Notes: generated by a model not told the origin, from the letters alone. A stretch of DNA of 21,917 bases from Chlamydomonas sphaeroides (GCA_001662425.1 BDDC01001118.1:11280-33196), one strand, 5' to 3'; shown: positions 1-10,716, counted from the first letter of the stretch. Translations and numbers: made by a program.

Positions 1-21
1 GAGCGGGCAGTCTCTGCGCAT

Positions 22-1230
22 ATGGCCGCAGCTAGAGAGAGCGGCGCGGCAGCGGCCAACGGCAGCTGCCCGCGGGGTCTTCCACCGGTCGCTGCCACCG
101 CTGGTGCTACTGGCAGCGGCTCAAGACTGCGCCAGCGCCATGGGGGCGTCCCAAGTGCTGGTGCTGGCAGCACTGGTGCCGAGCGCGGTGTGGGCAGCGC
201 AGCGTCCACCGGTACCTGCGGCAAGCCCTCGGCTCCGGTCGCCTCTAGCAGCAGCGACAAGGCCCTGCTGCGGAGTGACAGCGAAGACAGCTGCGGCTCC
301 GGCTGCTGCCTTCCTCCAGCGGACGCCAGCTGGCGCGCGGCGCTGCTGCTGTCGCTGGGGCTGCGCCGCGCGCCCGCCGCTGAGGAGGACGCCTTCCACG
401 CCTGGGCGCAGCCATGGATCGACTCCCTTGCTCAGTCCTTGTGAGTCCCACCTTCCCACTGCCAGCCGCTGCTCCCCAGCTCGCCCAACGCGCGAGGCGT
501 GCCCTCAACTACCGTCACCGTGTGCCGCCCCTGCCCCTGCCCCTGCCCCTGCCGCCGCAGCCAAGCGATGGAGGTGGTGACGCTGGCCGTGGTGCTGCTA
601 CACGCCCTCACCGATCCCCGCGCCATGTGCTGGCCGTACATCGCCGTCGCCTGCGGCCCCGGCACCGCGGCCCGGCTGCTGGGTGCGCTGCTGCCGACGC
701 GGCACAGCGCTGCGCTGGCCGCGCGCTTCGGGCTGCCGCGCTTTGCGTGCTACGCCGCCGCCCACCTGCTGGCGGCCTGCGGCGTGCTGCCGCTGCCGCG
801 AGTGGCGGCCGGCTACCTGCATGGCTCGGGCGGGCTGTACTCCGAGGGCGTGCTGCTTCCGTGGGCGTCCATGGTGTGTTGCCGGCCCTGCTGCATCAGC
901 GGCCCGAGCGACACGGCCCGCGTGCGGCTGCGGGGCCGCTGCCAGCGCCTGGCCTATCGCTGCACCCAAGCATCCAACGCGCTGCACCCGCCCGCCCGCC
1001 CCCTCGCACCGCCCTGCCCCCAGCTGCCGCCTGCTACAACGGCCGCCGCGCTGGGGCTCCTCGCCCCCTGCTCGGCCATCGTCCTGTACCGGCGGTGCGG
1101 CGTTGCTGCCACGGCGGCGGCCCTGGTGGCAGCCCGGTCGTGGGCTCTGGGCGTCTCTGTGGCAGCCGTACGCGATGCATACCTGCGTCGCCGGTTCTGG
1201 CGCGCCGCAGGCCCAAGGCGCGCCGCGTAG
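22..1230 (+). CDS. Multi-pass membrane protein, left copy (5' end may be incomplete)
   Basis: Three exons: 22-440, 561-873 and 1024-1230 (stop TAG), giving 312 residues if the ATG at 22 is the start. Introns are phase 2 (donor GTGAGT at 441) and phase 0 (donor GTGTGT at 874), and both acceptors end in CAG. The model rests on comparison with the minus-strand paralogue at 20610-21888, which has the same intron positions and an exon 2 of the same length. The N-terminal part is Ala/Gly/Ser-rich with a cysteine cluster (SCGSGCC). Hydrophobic segments follow in exons 2 and 3, and the protein ends in a basic tail (RRRFWRAAGPRRAA). I do not recognise the family. A polytopic membrane protein is an inference from hydrophobicity. 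The start is uncertain: the extreme 5' sequences of the copies align poorly, and the true start may lie before the window. Confidence 0.6.
206..405 (+). repeat. High-identity tract, left copy (inverted partner at 21454-21653)
   Basis: These 200 bases match the reverse complement of 21454-21653 at 193 of 200 positions by my hand count, without gaps. The tract lies wholly in exon 1 of the membrane-protein gene and encodes the Ser-rich, Cys-cluster and 'AALLLSLGLRRAP' part. Only two amino acids differ. Identity stops abruptly at 405, just after the shared Trp codon, and falls to roughly 80-85% just upstream. Confidence 0.85.
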
Positions 1231-3202
1231 CCGGTTCCGGGGAGGGTCGGAGCTGGGGCGCGGGAGCTGGAGCGTGGCTGTTGTCTTCGCGGACAGCTTT
1301 AGGGCTGGCTGCGTTGTAGCACTTGCCTGCGGCCAGGTGAGGTCTGACGTGGGCACTGGTGCCCATCACGGTCGGTGCTGGAGGACGTGTGCGTCAGGGG
1401 CACAACCTCGAGGAAGGGCTTATTGGAAAGAGACGGATGGAGGTTTGAGGCGCAGCCATGATGCCAGGAGCGAGAGTGAGGCTTTTATTGTCTTGTCAAG
1501 AGCCGCCCGGCTGTAGGGTTTGGTGTTTGCAGGTCGCGTAAATGGTGCCGCAGGACTGCTCCAGCCGCATGCATGGCCACGGTATGGCGTGGGCGAAGCG
1601 CTGATGGGCATGAAACGCAAGCGTGGCTTGCGGTGTTGGACCACGCGTCCTCGGGAAGGGGGCCCACGCCTCGGCAGGGGGTGTACCGTGGAGTGCCTGA
1701 CCGCGGATGTTGTGGGTGTTGTGCTGCTTGAATACGTGTTGTGCTGCTCAAGACAAGCTACTTCCCCAAGAGCGAGGCGTTATGGGTCTTGTGTACGTTG
1801 CACAGGTAATGTTGCATGGCGGCGAGCATGCCATGGGGATAGCCCATCCGGAGTGGGAAAAGAGGCGTAGCCCCAAACCCGTCCTTCGTTTGGGGCCGCC
1901 GGCCGCCCCCGCCATTGGGGATTGGGCTACATCTTACCTGCTGGCCTGCAGCCGCAGGCCATGCCATGCCATGCATATTGCGGTTTCGCCGGCTGCAAGC
2001 CATGAAAGTGTATGTCGAGAGCGGCAGGGGCGAGTTGCCGCAAGATACTGAATGGGTTGTGCCTATGTTGGCAACATTGGACATCGTGGCACATATGGTT
2101 GCTGGTGTGGCCTGAGCTGTTGCTTCGTGGGCTGCTGGGCTTTCGGCTGTTTGGCATGCGGACTGCCGCGAGGCTCCGGCCACCGACGTGCGTGGCCGCC
2201 GGCATGTGCAGCCTGGCAACACATGCGGCTGCACCGCATAGCTCGATGCGCGGATGTTGAGCGGTTGAGCTCTCCCGTTTTGTACGGCAATGCAGCGTAC
2301 GGTATGGTTGACAATGGACAATGGCTGGTGAGGATGTGAAGGGTTGTGGACCTTTGAGTGGTGCTAGGCAGCGTCTTGTCTGGGGTAAGGCAGGATCGTA
2401 TGTTTGCGGCTAATTTGGGGCAGGAGCGGGGCGCAAATAGAACAGAACAGAAGGTTCCTGAGGCGCGTATGGTTATTCTTTCAGAGAAGCAGTACGCGAG
2501 CTTGGGTGCCTTCGAGTAGCTGGTGGGCATGTACGGATTCGATGGGTGTTTGGCGGGGGTGCGGCGGTGAGCCAGCCTGCGTCCAGGATGCTCCTTGTCG
2601 GGAGGAGAGGTCGAGGACGCGCCATACGTACGCCACACGGCGCCGGCCAGAGCATGGGCCGAGCCAGTGGGACTCCCGGCCCCCGTAAAGAGAGTTCGCT
2701 GGCCTTGGCTGGCGTTAGTTGTCCGCCGAGGAAGCATAGGTGCTGGCGGTGCGCTTGAGGTTGTCTGCGGCCGTGGTAAACGGCCGTCCCGGTAGGAGCC
2801 CCTCTGCGCTTTGTCTTGTAAACCAGTGCTGCCAGAGACCTCCAGAGACGAACGTGTGTGTACGGGACTGCAGTCCTCCTGGACTGCCTTTAGCACGCCG
2901 GCGGCGCGCGGCATGGCAAGATAGGGGCCCGGGCCTATCACCATAATGTCCTGTTGGGAACGGCGACACGAGGAGCCATAGGGCTCGGCTGCGCTGGGCT
3001 GTGGACGCACTAGCGGGCGAGCGACCTCTGGGTCGCATGTGCAGTTCCGTGGGCACAAGCCATAGGGAGCCCTCGGAACTGGTTACATGCAATATCAGCA
3101 CCTGTTAGCCAGTCCCGACGTTCCTGTGCGGGCGACCTGACGCGGGGTTTGCACAAATAAGCAGCCCGAGCCTTCCAGCGGTCCTATTACCAGATATTCG
3201 AT
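1231..3202. other. Non-coding interval: probable 3' UTR of left gene, then spacer
   Basis: No ORF here resembles a known protein. The plus strand is visibly G/T-rich from about 1231 to 2830, which fits the 3' UTR of the upstream plus-strand gene in a GC-rich alga. A possible algal polyadenylation signal TGTAA lies at 2817-2821. Shortly after it come a 12-bp palindrome (2865-2876) and an overlapping 6-bp-stem hairpin (2871-2886, loop TCCT). An open frame of 331 codons on the minus strand (2063-3058) has no recognisable domain, and I treat it as chance. Confidence 0.5.
2817..2821 (+). terminator. Candidate polyadenylation signal TGTAA for the left gene
   Basis: TGTAA is the usual polyadenylation signal in Chlamydomonas-type green algae. 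This is the first plus-strand copy I found after the stop at 1230, and it would imply a 3' UTR of about 1.6 kb. A 5-base motif is expected by chance about once per 3 kb here, so the call is weak. Confidence 0.25.
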
Positions 3203-3257
3203 TGACGTATAATGTATGTCAGCCCGCTACAAACGAATCGCAATAGTATTGCGTTCG
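3203..3257 (+). promoter_or_regulatory. Candidate promoter or 5' UTR elements of the TOUGH-like gene
   Basis: This AT-richer patch lies 42-96 bases before the start codon at 3299. It holds a bZIP-type TGACGT core (3203-3208), an overlapping TATAAT (3208-3213), and a dyad: CGAATCGCAAT (3234-3244), spacer AGT, ATTGCGTTCG (3248-3257). The dyad arms pair over 10 bp with one bulged T. The elements are visible in the sequence. Their function, and whether the dyad lies before or after the transcription start, is inference. Confidence 0.3.
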
Positions 3258-3298
3258 ATCGTGTCTGCATGCACGCGCTTCCATAGCCTCTGACAGCC

Positions 3299-6200
3299 AT
3301 GGGCGACGCCGACGACGAGGACTACCACTATGTTGGCACGCCGCTCGAGGATGAGGCCGAGGGACGTGCCAACCAGTACAGGAAGCCCGTCAAGGATGCC
3401 GCGCAGCTGCGCGCGCTTCCGGTGTGGAAGCAGGAGGTGACAGACGAGCAAGGACGCAAGCGCTTCCATGGCGCTTTCACCGGCGGCTTCTCGGCTGGGT
3501 ATTACAACACGGTCGGCAGCGCGGTGAGGCCCCGCCCGGCCCGGCCCGGGCCGGTCGCTCCCTGGCCCGGCCCCGCCCCGCCGCTCTCTCAACCACAGCT
3601 TGCAGCGCAACATGCAGACGCGCGGCACGGCACATTCCGGGAATCTACACGGCGTTCTCGGCGACCACCGGCGTGCAGTCCTCACACCCTGTGCCTGCCC
3701 GCCCCGACCTTGAGCGGTCCCCACATGCCCTACTTGCTGCCTCTACCCGCACCGCACCCGGTCCCACAGGAGGGCTTCCAGCCTGCGGCCTTCCGCAGCT
3801 CCCGCGCCACGCGCGCAACGGCCCAGCAGCAGAGCGTGGACGACTTCCTAGATGACGACGAGCGCGAGGAGCGCGGCAAGACATCGCTGGCCGTGCGGGT
3901 GCGTGGGTGGCTGCGAGAGAGGGCGAGCCCACACACCCGCTGACCGTGCGGGTGGGCGGGTGGGCGGGCGGGTGGCCAGCCAAGTTCCGCGAGTCCGCCT
4001 GGCGCTCTGCCGCCCTCACCAACCCCTGGCCCTGCCGCGCAGGACGACTATGACACTTTTGGCACCGGGGCGTCGGACGCGGCGCGCAGCGCGGCGCAGC
4101 GCGAGGCGGCGGCCCGGCCCAGCGCCATCCCGGGCCTGGACGGCGTGCAGGAGCTGCTGGCGCCCGTGGCCAGCGGCGTGGGTGCGTGGGGGGCAGCAAG
4201 GCAGAGGGCGCCAGCCGCGAGGCGGCGGCGGCGGCGATGTAGCACGCCGGGGGCCACATGGACCGGGCCTCTGAGCGCGGCCCGGCGCTGAGCCTGTTGG
4301 TCCCCGTGTGTTCAACTTTTAAGGGCGAAATAGAGTACCACCGTGTGTGTTGATGTGTGAGTTGAAGTAGCGCACCCCGCGCGTGTGTGGGCCGTGTGGC
4401 CGCGCAGGTATGCGGCTGCTGCAGAAGCTGGGCTGGCGGCCGGGCCGCGGCATCGGCACCGCGGCGCCATCGCGCGCCGCCGAGGCGGCGGGCAGCAAGT
4501 GGGGCAGCGTGGCGGGCGTGAGCCTGGAGAACACGCCGCTATACGTGCTGGAGCCCAAGGTACGGCAGGTGCCGTACGGCCGTGACGCGGGCAGCGCATG
4601 GCTGGCTGGTTGTGGCCGGCGCGCCTGGCGGGCTGGTTGGGGCCGTTGCTGCAGGATTGCACGGGACTAACCCAGCTTGGCCGGCAGCGGGCCGACACTC
4701 GCTGCCATGGCCTCACCGCTGGGCGCATGCCCCTCGCCCCCGTGCTCTTGGCCACACAGCAAGACCTGCACGGACTGGGCTTCGACCCCTTTGCTGGCGC
4801 GGAGGAGTTTCGCCTGGCCGCGAAGCGGCGCAAGGTCGCCGACCGCGGGGGGTCCAATGCGGCGGGCGCCGGCGCGGCGGGCGGTGGCGGCGGCGCGGGC
4901 GCAGCGGGTGGCGGCGGCAGAGCCGGCGACGGCGCCGCGCGGCACGGCCGCATCGCCTTCGGCACTGGTGCGTCGTCTGCACCCTCTTATGGATGTGTGC
5001 AGTGACTCGCACGCCCTAGCTCACGGCCTGGGCTGGACGCTGCCGCTGACACGTCAGCTAGACGGTCCTCGCGCACAGTGCTGACGGCGCCCTGCCGCAG
5101 GCGCGCTGGAGGAGACGGACACGTTTGGCTACATGGAGGACTACGTGGAGGACGGGCCGTCGCTGCTGGCCATAGAGGGGCCGCCGGGCGCGCGAGGCGG
5201 CCGAGGCGGCCGCGGCGGCGCCCCGGGCCAGGAGGGCGAGGAGGGAGGAGCAGGAGGCGGCCGGGGCCTGGGCGCGCTGGGCGCCGGCGGCCGGCGGCCC
5301 GGCGAGGTGGCTCGCAACTGGGAGCGGCTTGCGCTGAGCTACGAAGTGGTGTCGGAGGGCGAGTCGGACGACGAGGGCCGCGGCAGGGGCGGCGGGTGAG
5401 TGGGCGGCGGCGGTGCGCGCTCACAGCGCGGGTGCGTGGGGGTCTGCAGGCTTCCCAAGGGCTGTGTGGGGACAGCGCGAGGGCCGGTGCGGTGGGCTGG
5501 CGCCGTGCGCCCGCAGGCTGCTGCTGCCCGCTGCCCCCGTGCATCGCTCATCCCCCTGGCCCGGCGCCCCACGCCGCCTCGCTCCTCCCCTCCCCGCTCC
5601 TCCCCTGCAACTGGTTCGTTACTCCCATGGTACATCCCCGCTCCTCCCCTGCAACTGGTTCGTTACTCCCATGGTACATCCCGCTCCTCCCCTGCAACTG
5701 GTTCGTTACTCCCATGGTACATCCCCGCTCCTCCCCTGCAACTGGTTCGTTACTCCCATGGTACATCCCCGCTCCTGCCCTGCGCCGCGCCTCGCCCCAC
5801 CCGCAGCGGCAAGGCGCGCAAGCCGCTGCTGCTGGAGGGAGGGGGGCCCTCGCCGCTGCTGCTGCAGGCCAAGGGCCACGGCCGCCGCGCCGACGCGCTC
5901 GTGCCGGGCTTCATACCCAGCAAGTCGTCCTCCGCCACCGGTGAGTCGCCCACCGCAGCAGCGGACCGTCGAGCCCCCGGCTCTGCCCCGCCCCGCACCG
6001 CACCGCCAGCCCTGCGCCTTAGGCCCCCGACATGCCTCCTGGTCGTAGCTGATGCCCGCACGCCCTGCCCGCGCCCGCCCTGCCCGCGCCCGCCCCGGCC
6101 GGCCCTGCTGCCCCGCCAGGCGTGGTCCTCACCGAGTACTTTGCGCCGCCCACGGTGCCGCCCGAGTTCAGCGGCCGCCACGTGGTCACCGTCAGCCGCG

Positions 6201-9200
6201 CGCAACTGCTGGCGGGCGCGACCGCGGCCCCGTCGTCAGGGCCGCAGCAGCCGCAGCAGCCTGGTGCGCGTCACCCGGGGGGCACCAGGGGGGCGGTGCG
6301 GGCCGCTGCGCTGGGCCTTGCTGTGCGGGGTGTGCGGGGCGGTGCGGGGCGGAGGGCCAGGTGGCCGCGCGCTGCGGCACGGCGCTGCAGCGGAGTGGGG
6401 GCCGCCAGCCGCGCTAGGTGCAGCAGCTATCCGCCTCCTGACAAGGCCTGGGAGAGCAGGCCTTGCAGCGCGCGCGGCGCGTCCTCAGCAACCAGTTGCG
6501 GTCCAACCGAGTCGGCAGCGCGCGCGAGCTGCGGGCGGGGTGGCGGCGGAGGGCGTGCAGCTGTCGCGATGCATCAAGGTCGCGAGGGGCTGATCCGGAG
6601 CTGCGCCACCGCCGCAAGGGCGACCTCTGCATGCCAGCGCGTCCGCAGGCACCGGTCGTAGCCACCCGCTCCGCTGCGCTGACCCGCTCCGTGCGTGCCG
6701 CTCCCGACCAGGCCCCGGCGGCGCCGCTGCGCAGCTGCCGCCGCCGCCGCCGCCCGAGGCGCCGCCGCCGGCCGACCCGGAGCTCCGGCGCGAGGTTGAG
6801 ACCCTAGCTGCCATGGTGGCTCGCAGCGGGCCGCAGCTGGAGGCCATCGCACGGAAGCAGGCGCAGCACGCGCAGCAGCAGGAGGGCGAGGCGCAGCACG
6901 GCGGCGGCGCCGCGGCCGCGGCGGGCGGGCGGCACAAGTACAGCTTCTTCATCACTGGCGAGGGGTTACCGTACTACCTGTGGCGGTTGCACAAGATACG
7001 GGTGAGTCATGGTACGGGAACTGGTCACGGGAGCACGGCACGGGGCGTTGGTGACACTCGCACGCACACCTGCCCTGCACAGCGCCGCGTCCAGCATGCG
7101 GCGGCGGCCCTGCGGCCCTGCGGCCAGCCCGGCGCGCTGCGGCCCCGGTGCCCTGTCCCCGGCGTGGAACCGCGTGCCGGTTCCCAGGCCCCAGTAAGCC
7201 CCGCCGCCTACCGGTGTGCTCGCACGCTCACGACACTGCACCGCCGCGCCGCCCGCAGACCGCGCTCGCGGCCGTCAACGCCGGCCCGCAGCTGCAGCCC
7301 CCGCGCCCGCCCGCTGCGCCCGGGGCCGCGCATGGGCCCTCCGTCGCCGCGCCCGGCGCCGCCGGCCCCGGTCCCAGCCAAGCCCCAGGCCACGGTCCAG
7401 GCCACGGCCGGCCGGCGCCCCTCACCATTGAGCAGCGCATGGCCATGCTGGGGGAGCAGCCGCTGCCCGCCTCGTCCAAGCCGCCGGCACCACCGGCGCC
7501 GCCTCCCGGCGGCCCGCCCGCCGCGGGGCCGGGGGCGCAGGGCGCGGCGGCGGCGCTGCCGCCGCCGCCGGGGCAGGTGGCGGAGGCGGACCGGCTGCAC
7601 CTGGCGGCACTGCTCAGCAGCAACTTCGTGCGCGGGACCAACCAGGTGGGTGCGTTGGGCATGGGCGGGGCCGCGCGCGAGGGGCTGGGGGGCGCGGGCT
7701 AAGGGGCCATAAGGCGCGGGCCGAGGGCCCGGAGTGGGGTCAAGGCGCCCGGAGGGCCGCTTGAGGTGTGCAGCCGCGGGCTCCAGAGCGCGCTAGCGGC
7801 GCAGGCGCGTCCAGTGTGTTGCGCCGCCGTCCCCCGGCCCCACAGGACCTGGCCATGGGAGCCCTGGCGCAGCAGGCGCAGCAGGCGGGGCTGCGGCCCG
7901 GCGCCAAGGCCGGCTCCGAGGCCGCCGCCGCCGCCGCCGCCTTCCTGTCCCGCTTCACCGGCGGCAGCTCCACCGACACTTCGGTGCTGCAGCCCGAGGG
8001 CGCCGGCGGCCTGCAGCGCCGCGACGGCGACGCCGCCGCGGCGGCGGCCGAGGCCGCGGCGGCGGCGGCGGCCACCGCCGCCGACGTGCGCCGCGACCCG
8101 GTGCGCACCTCGGACGACTGGCGGCCCGAGCCGCTGCTGTGCAAGCGCTTCAACGTGCCCGACCCCTACAAGGGCAAGCCGGCGCCGCAGCAGGTGCGGC
8201 CGTCGGGCGCGCCTTGGTCGCAGGCCGGCGTGCAACGATGCCGGGGCCGCAGTCGCGTAGCTGCCACTTTGTTCGCGCGAAGCCCGGGGGACAAGAGCCG
8301 AACGCAGCGCCACGGCCAACAAGGCTTGACTCTGGCCGTGCCTCCTCTCCCTACCCGCGCCCAACGGCCCCACGATCCCACGACCCGCTGGCGCAGGTGT
8401 CGCGCTTCCGCACCGACCACCTGACGCTGCCGGAGACCTCCAACCTCCTCGTCAGCCCCACCGCCTCCAGCACGGCCCTCCTCGGCGGCGCCGCTGCCGC
8501 GCCGCCGCTGGCGCTGCCCCCGCCGCCGCCAGTGCCGCCGGGGGCCGCCGCCGCGGGTGGCATGTTGCCGCCGGCCCCGCAGCACCCCGTCTTGGGGCAC
8601 CCGCAGCCTGTGCCGCCGCGACCGCCGCCGTCGCATTGGCACTTCCCGCAGCCGCCACCGAACCCTTTTCCGCCGCCTTCAGGCGTTTTCCCGCCACCGC
8701 CAGGGCCGTTCCCGCCTCCGCCAGCAGGCCACCCGCCAGCCGGCGGCGCGGGGGCAGCGGCACCGCCCGCTGCAGCGCCGGCAGCCGAGACCGCCCACGA
8801 CGCGGCGTCGGCGTTCCTGTCGGCCTTTGGGCAGAGCCTCGGCGGCGGCGCCGCCGCAGCCGTCGAGCGACCCCTGGCGGCGCCGCCGCCACTGCCAACC
8901 GAGCCACCCCCGCCGTTGCCTGAGGAGGACCTCATCATGCCGCTTGACAAGCCGTTGGATCTGTTCTCCGCGATCTTCGAGGCTGACTCAGACGAGGAAG
9001 ACGAGCAGCCCGGCACAGGCGACGTGGACGGCAGCGAGCCGCCGCCGGCGACAGCGACTGCAGCTGCGCCAACGGGGCCAGCGCCGGCGGCGCCGGCGCC
9101 GGAGGCGCCCATCGGCCCCGCCAAGTCGCTGGCGGAGGCGCTGCTGCGCGCGCAGGAGGTCTCCGCCAAGCGGGCTCAGGAGGTCCGGGACAGCCGACAG

Positions 9201-9833
9201 GCTGAGGCGCTGCAGCAGCAGCTGCTGACTGGCGGAGCGCAGGCGCCGCCGGCGGCGGCAGCTGCGGCGCCGCCGCCGCCGCAAGGAGCCCCTGCCGGCA
9301 TCGACCCCGAGGTGCAGGAGCGCATTCGGGCGGCGCTTGGGCTGTTCCAGCAGCACCACAGGAGCAAGTCCAAGAGCAAAGACAGGCGCAAGGACAAGGA
9401 CAAGGACAGGGACAAGGACAAGCGGAAGCGCAAGAAGCGGTCCAAGGACAGAGGCAAGGACCGGGGGCGAGACGCCAAAGCTAAGGAGCGGCGGAGCAAG
9501 CAGTCCAAGAAGGGGAAGAAGGAGAAGAGCGGGCGAGGAAGCAGGGAGCGGTCGAGGGGCAAAGACCGGGATGGGGAGCAGGACCGGGACCGGGACCGGG
9601 ACCGGGGACGGAGCAGGGGGGAAGAGGGGGAGGAGGAGCCGGGGCGGCGCAAGCGCGACGCATCCGAGGAGGACCGGGGTGGTGAGGAGCGCTCGGGCAA
9701 GCGGCGGTGGCGGGAAGAGGAGGAGGGGGCGCGCGCCGCGCGGGGCAAGGCGCGGGGCGGCAGCGACGGCGGCTCGAGCAGCAGCACCGGAAGCAGCGAC
9801 AGCGACAGCAGCGGAAGCAGCGGGAGCGGGTGA
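3299..9833 (+). CDS. TGH: G-patch and SURP domain RNA-binding protein, GPATCH1/TOUGH family
   Basis: Twelve exons, all joins in frame: 3299-3523, 3770-3898, 4043-4181, 4408-4559, 4760-4967, 5101-5395, 5807-5940, 6120-6263, 6712-7001, 7259-7645, 7846-8193, 8397-9833; 1295 residues. Family blocks appear in the expected order. FHGAFTGGFSAGYYNTVGS (about 56-74) is followed by RPSAIPG, then a G-patch (about 161-200, with LGWRPGRGIG), QDLHGLGFDPF, a SURP/SWAP domain (about 504-568) and PLTIEQRMAMLGE. Next come LLCKRFNVPDPYKGK (about 800-815), PLDLFSAIFEADSDEED (about 1002-1020) and a charged Lys/Arg/Asp/Ser tail (about 1139-1295). In Arabidopsis TOUGH assists DCL1-dependent microRNA processing; human GPATCH1 is a spliceosome-associated helicase cofactor. 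Nuclear RNA processing is therefore the expected role. The protein is longer than the plant form (roughly 930 residues) because of Ala/Pro/Gly-rich insertions. Exon 8 to 9 is the least certain join, since the 448-nt intron there could hide an exon. Confidence 0.9.
5596..5781 (+). repeat. Minisatellite of four 43-44 bp units in intron 6 of the TOUGH-like gene
   Basis: Units begin at 5596, 5640, 5683 and 5727, with a degenerate partial unit from 5771. Unit lengths are 44, 43, 44 and 44 bases. Each unit contains TGCAACTGGTTCG, then TTACTCCCATGG and TACATCC. The units are almost identical and less GC-rich than the flanking intron, so the array expanded recently. It ends about 25 bases before the acceptor at 5805-5806, within reach of branch-point selection. 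Confidence 0.95.
9390..9610 (+). repeat. Coding hexamer repeats (GACAAG and GGGACC) in the TOUGH-like tail
   Basis: Exon 12 holds GACAAG-type hexamers at about 9390-9422, encoding Lys-Asp repeats, and GGGACC hexamers at about 9581-9607, encoding Arg-Asp repeats. The second block contains GGG runs at 9586, 9592, 9598 and 9604 spaced by ACC, a canonical four-tract G-quadruplex motif on the sense strand. The repeats build the charged C-terminal tail in place of the SR-rich tail of plant TOUGH. Confidence 0.85.
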
Positions 9834-10382
9834 GGGGCAGGCGGCGGCGGCATTGTGCTGGGCTGGCAGGATTGCTTTGGAGTTCGAACGTCGGCGCGGC
9901 CGGTCCTGCGTCTTGCGCTGTGTGCACATGTTACACGTCTCCTCTGGACTGGCAGGTTGCTTTTTTGGGTTGCCAGATTTGGCCGCCGTGCAGTGGCGCA
10001 GTGGCAGCTGGCGTGGCTTTGGATCATTAACCAGCGTGGAAGTCAGAGTAAGCAGCTGTCAGGGCTGGATGGCTGTGCCATCCCAGGCACGCACACGAGC
10101 AGGCTTCCATGCGCTGCAGAGGGCACGAGCTGCAGCTGCCTGAGGTCGGGGCGTGTTGCGCTGTGTCGCCGGGTGTGGGGGCTGCTGACTTGCTCCGCAT
10201 CAGAGTGCATGCGGTGATTCAGCGGCGTGCATGGGCCGCTTGCCATTTTGTCGTGTGCACCACAACATGGAGGCACGATGGCCGTGAACCTGCCTTTCAC
10301 TTATGCAAAGCGCGACCAGGGCGCGACCCTGCCGTCGGCCGGAGCTGGCCACGTAGCTGGCGGGGGGGCCTCCCTCTCATGC

Positions 10383-10716
10383 GCTGTTGTAGTATCCGCA
10401 TCAGAGAGGATAAAACGTATCGCCCAGCTGGGGATGCCCGGATCGATGTACAACATTGCCCCCTTCTCAGGATGGGGCGTCCTCGTCCCATAGGTGCCTA
10501 ACCCTCCGGCGACGGGTGCCCAAGCCGTCTCAGAACCGCTGCGCCGTCGGGCGGTCCCTCTGCTTCGGCTGCTCGCGAGCGGCCCGTCGCCGGAGGGTTA
10601 GGCACCTATGGGACGAGGACGCCCCATCCTGAGAAGGGGGCAATGTTGTATATCGATCCGGGCATCCCCAGCTGGGCGATACGTTTTATCCACTCTGATG
10701 CGGATACTACAGCTGT
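10383..10716. mobile_element. Foldback MITE-like element with 129-bp inverted arms and 5-bp target duplication
   Basis: The left arm at 10388-10516 and right arm at 10583-10711 are inverted copies that match at 127 of 129 positions. The exceptions are 10407 (A opposite A) and 10448 (G opposite T, a wobble pair in RNA). The spacer is 66 bases. The ends read TGTAGTATCC...GGATACTACA, and the element is flanked by a direct GCTGT at 10383-10387 and 10712-10716. This is the structure of a small non-autonomous DNA transposon. There is no transposase, and I cannot assign a superfamily; a 5-bp duplication does not fit hAT (8) or Harbinger (3). Transcribed, it would form a near-perfect hairpin of about 129 bp. 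Confidence 0.85.

Noticed and set aside
530..560. CCCTGC hexamer run as a functional repeat
   Set aside because: It is the pyrimidine tract before the exon 2 acceptor of the left gene, which explains it.
2920..2939. Near-palindrome with a GATAGG/CCTATC outer stem
   Set aside because: Only the 6-bp outer stem pairs. This is expected by chance in a sequence this long.
2063..3058. 331-codon open frame on the minus strand
   Set aside because: It has no recognisable domain or codon signal and lies in the probable 3' UTR and promoter of plus-strand genes. Long chance frames are common in GC-rich DNA.
6734..6740. Alternative acceptor GCAG for exon 9 of the TOUGH-like gene
   Set aside because: Joining here puts the SURP domain out of frame. 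The acceptor at 6710-6711 keeps the frame.
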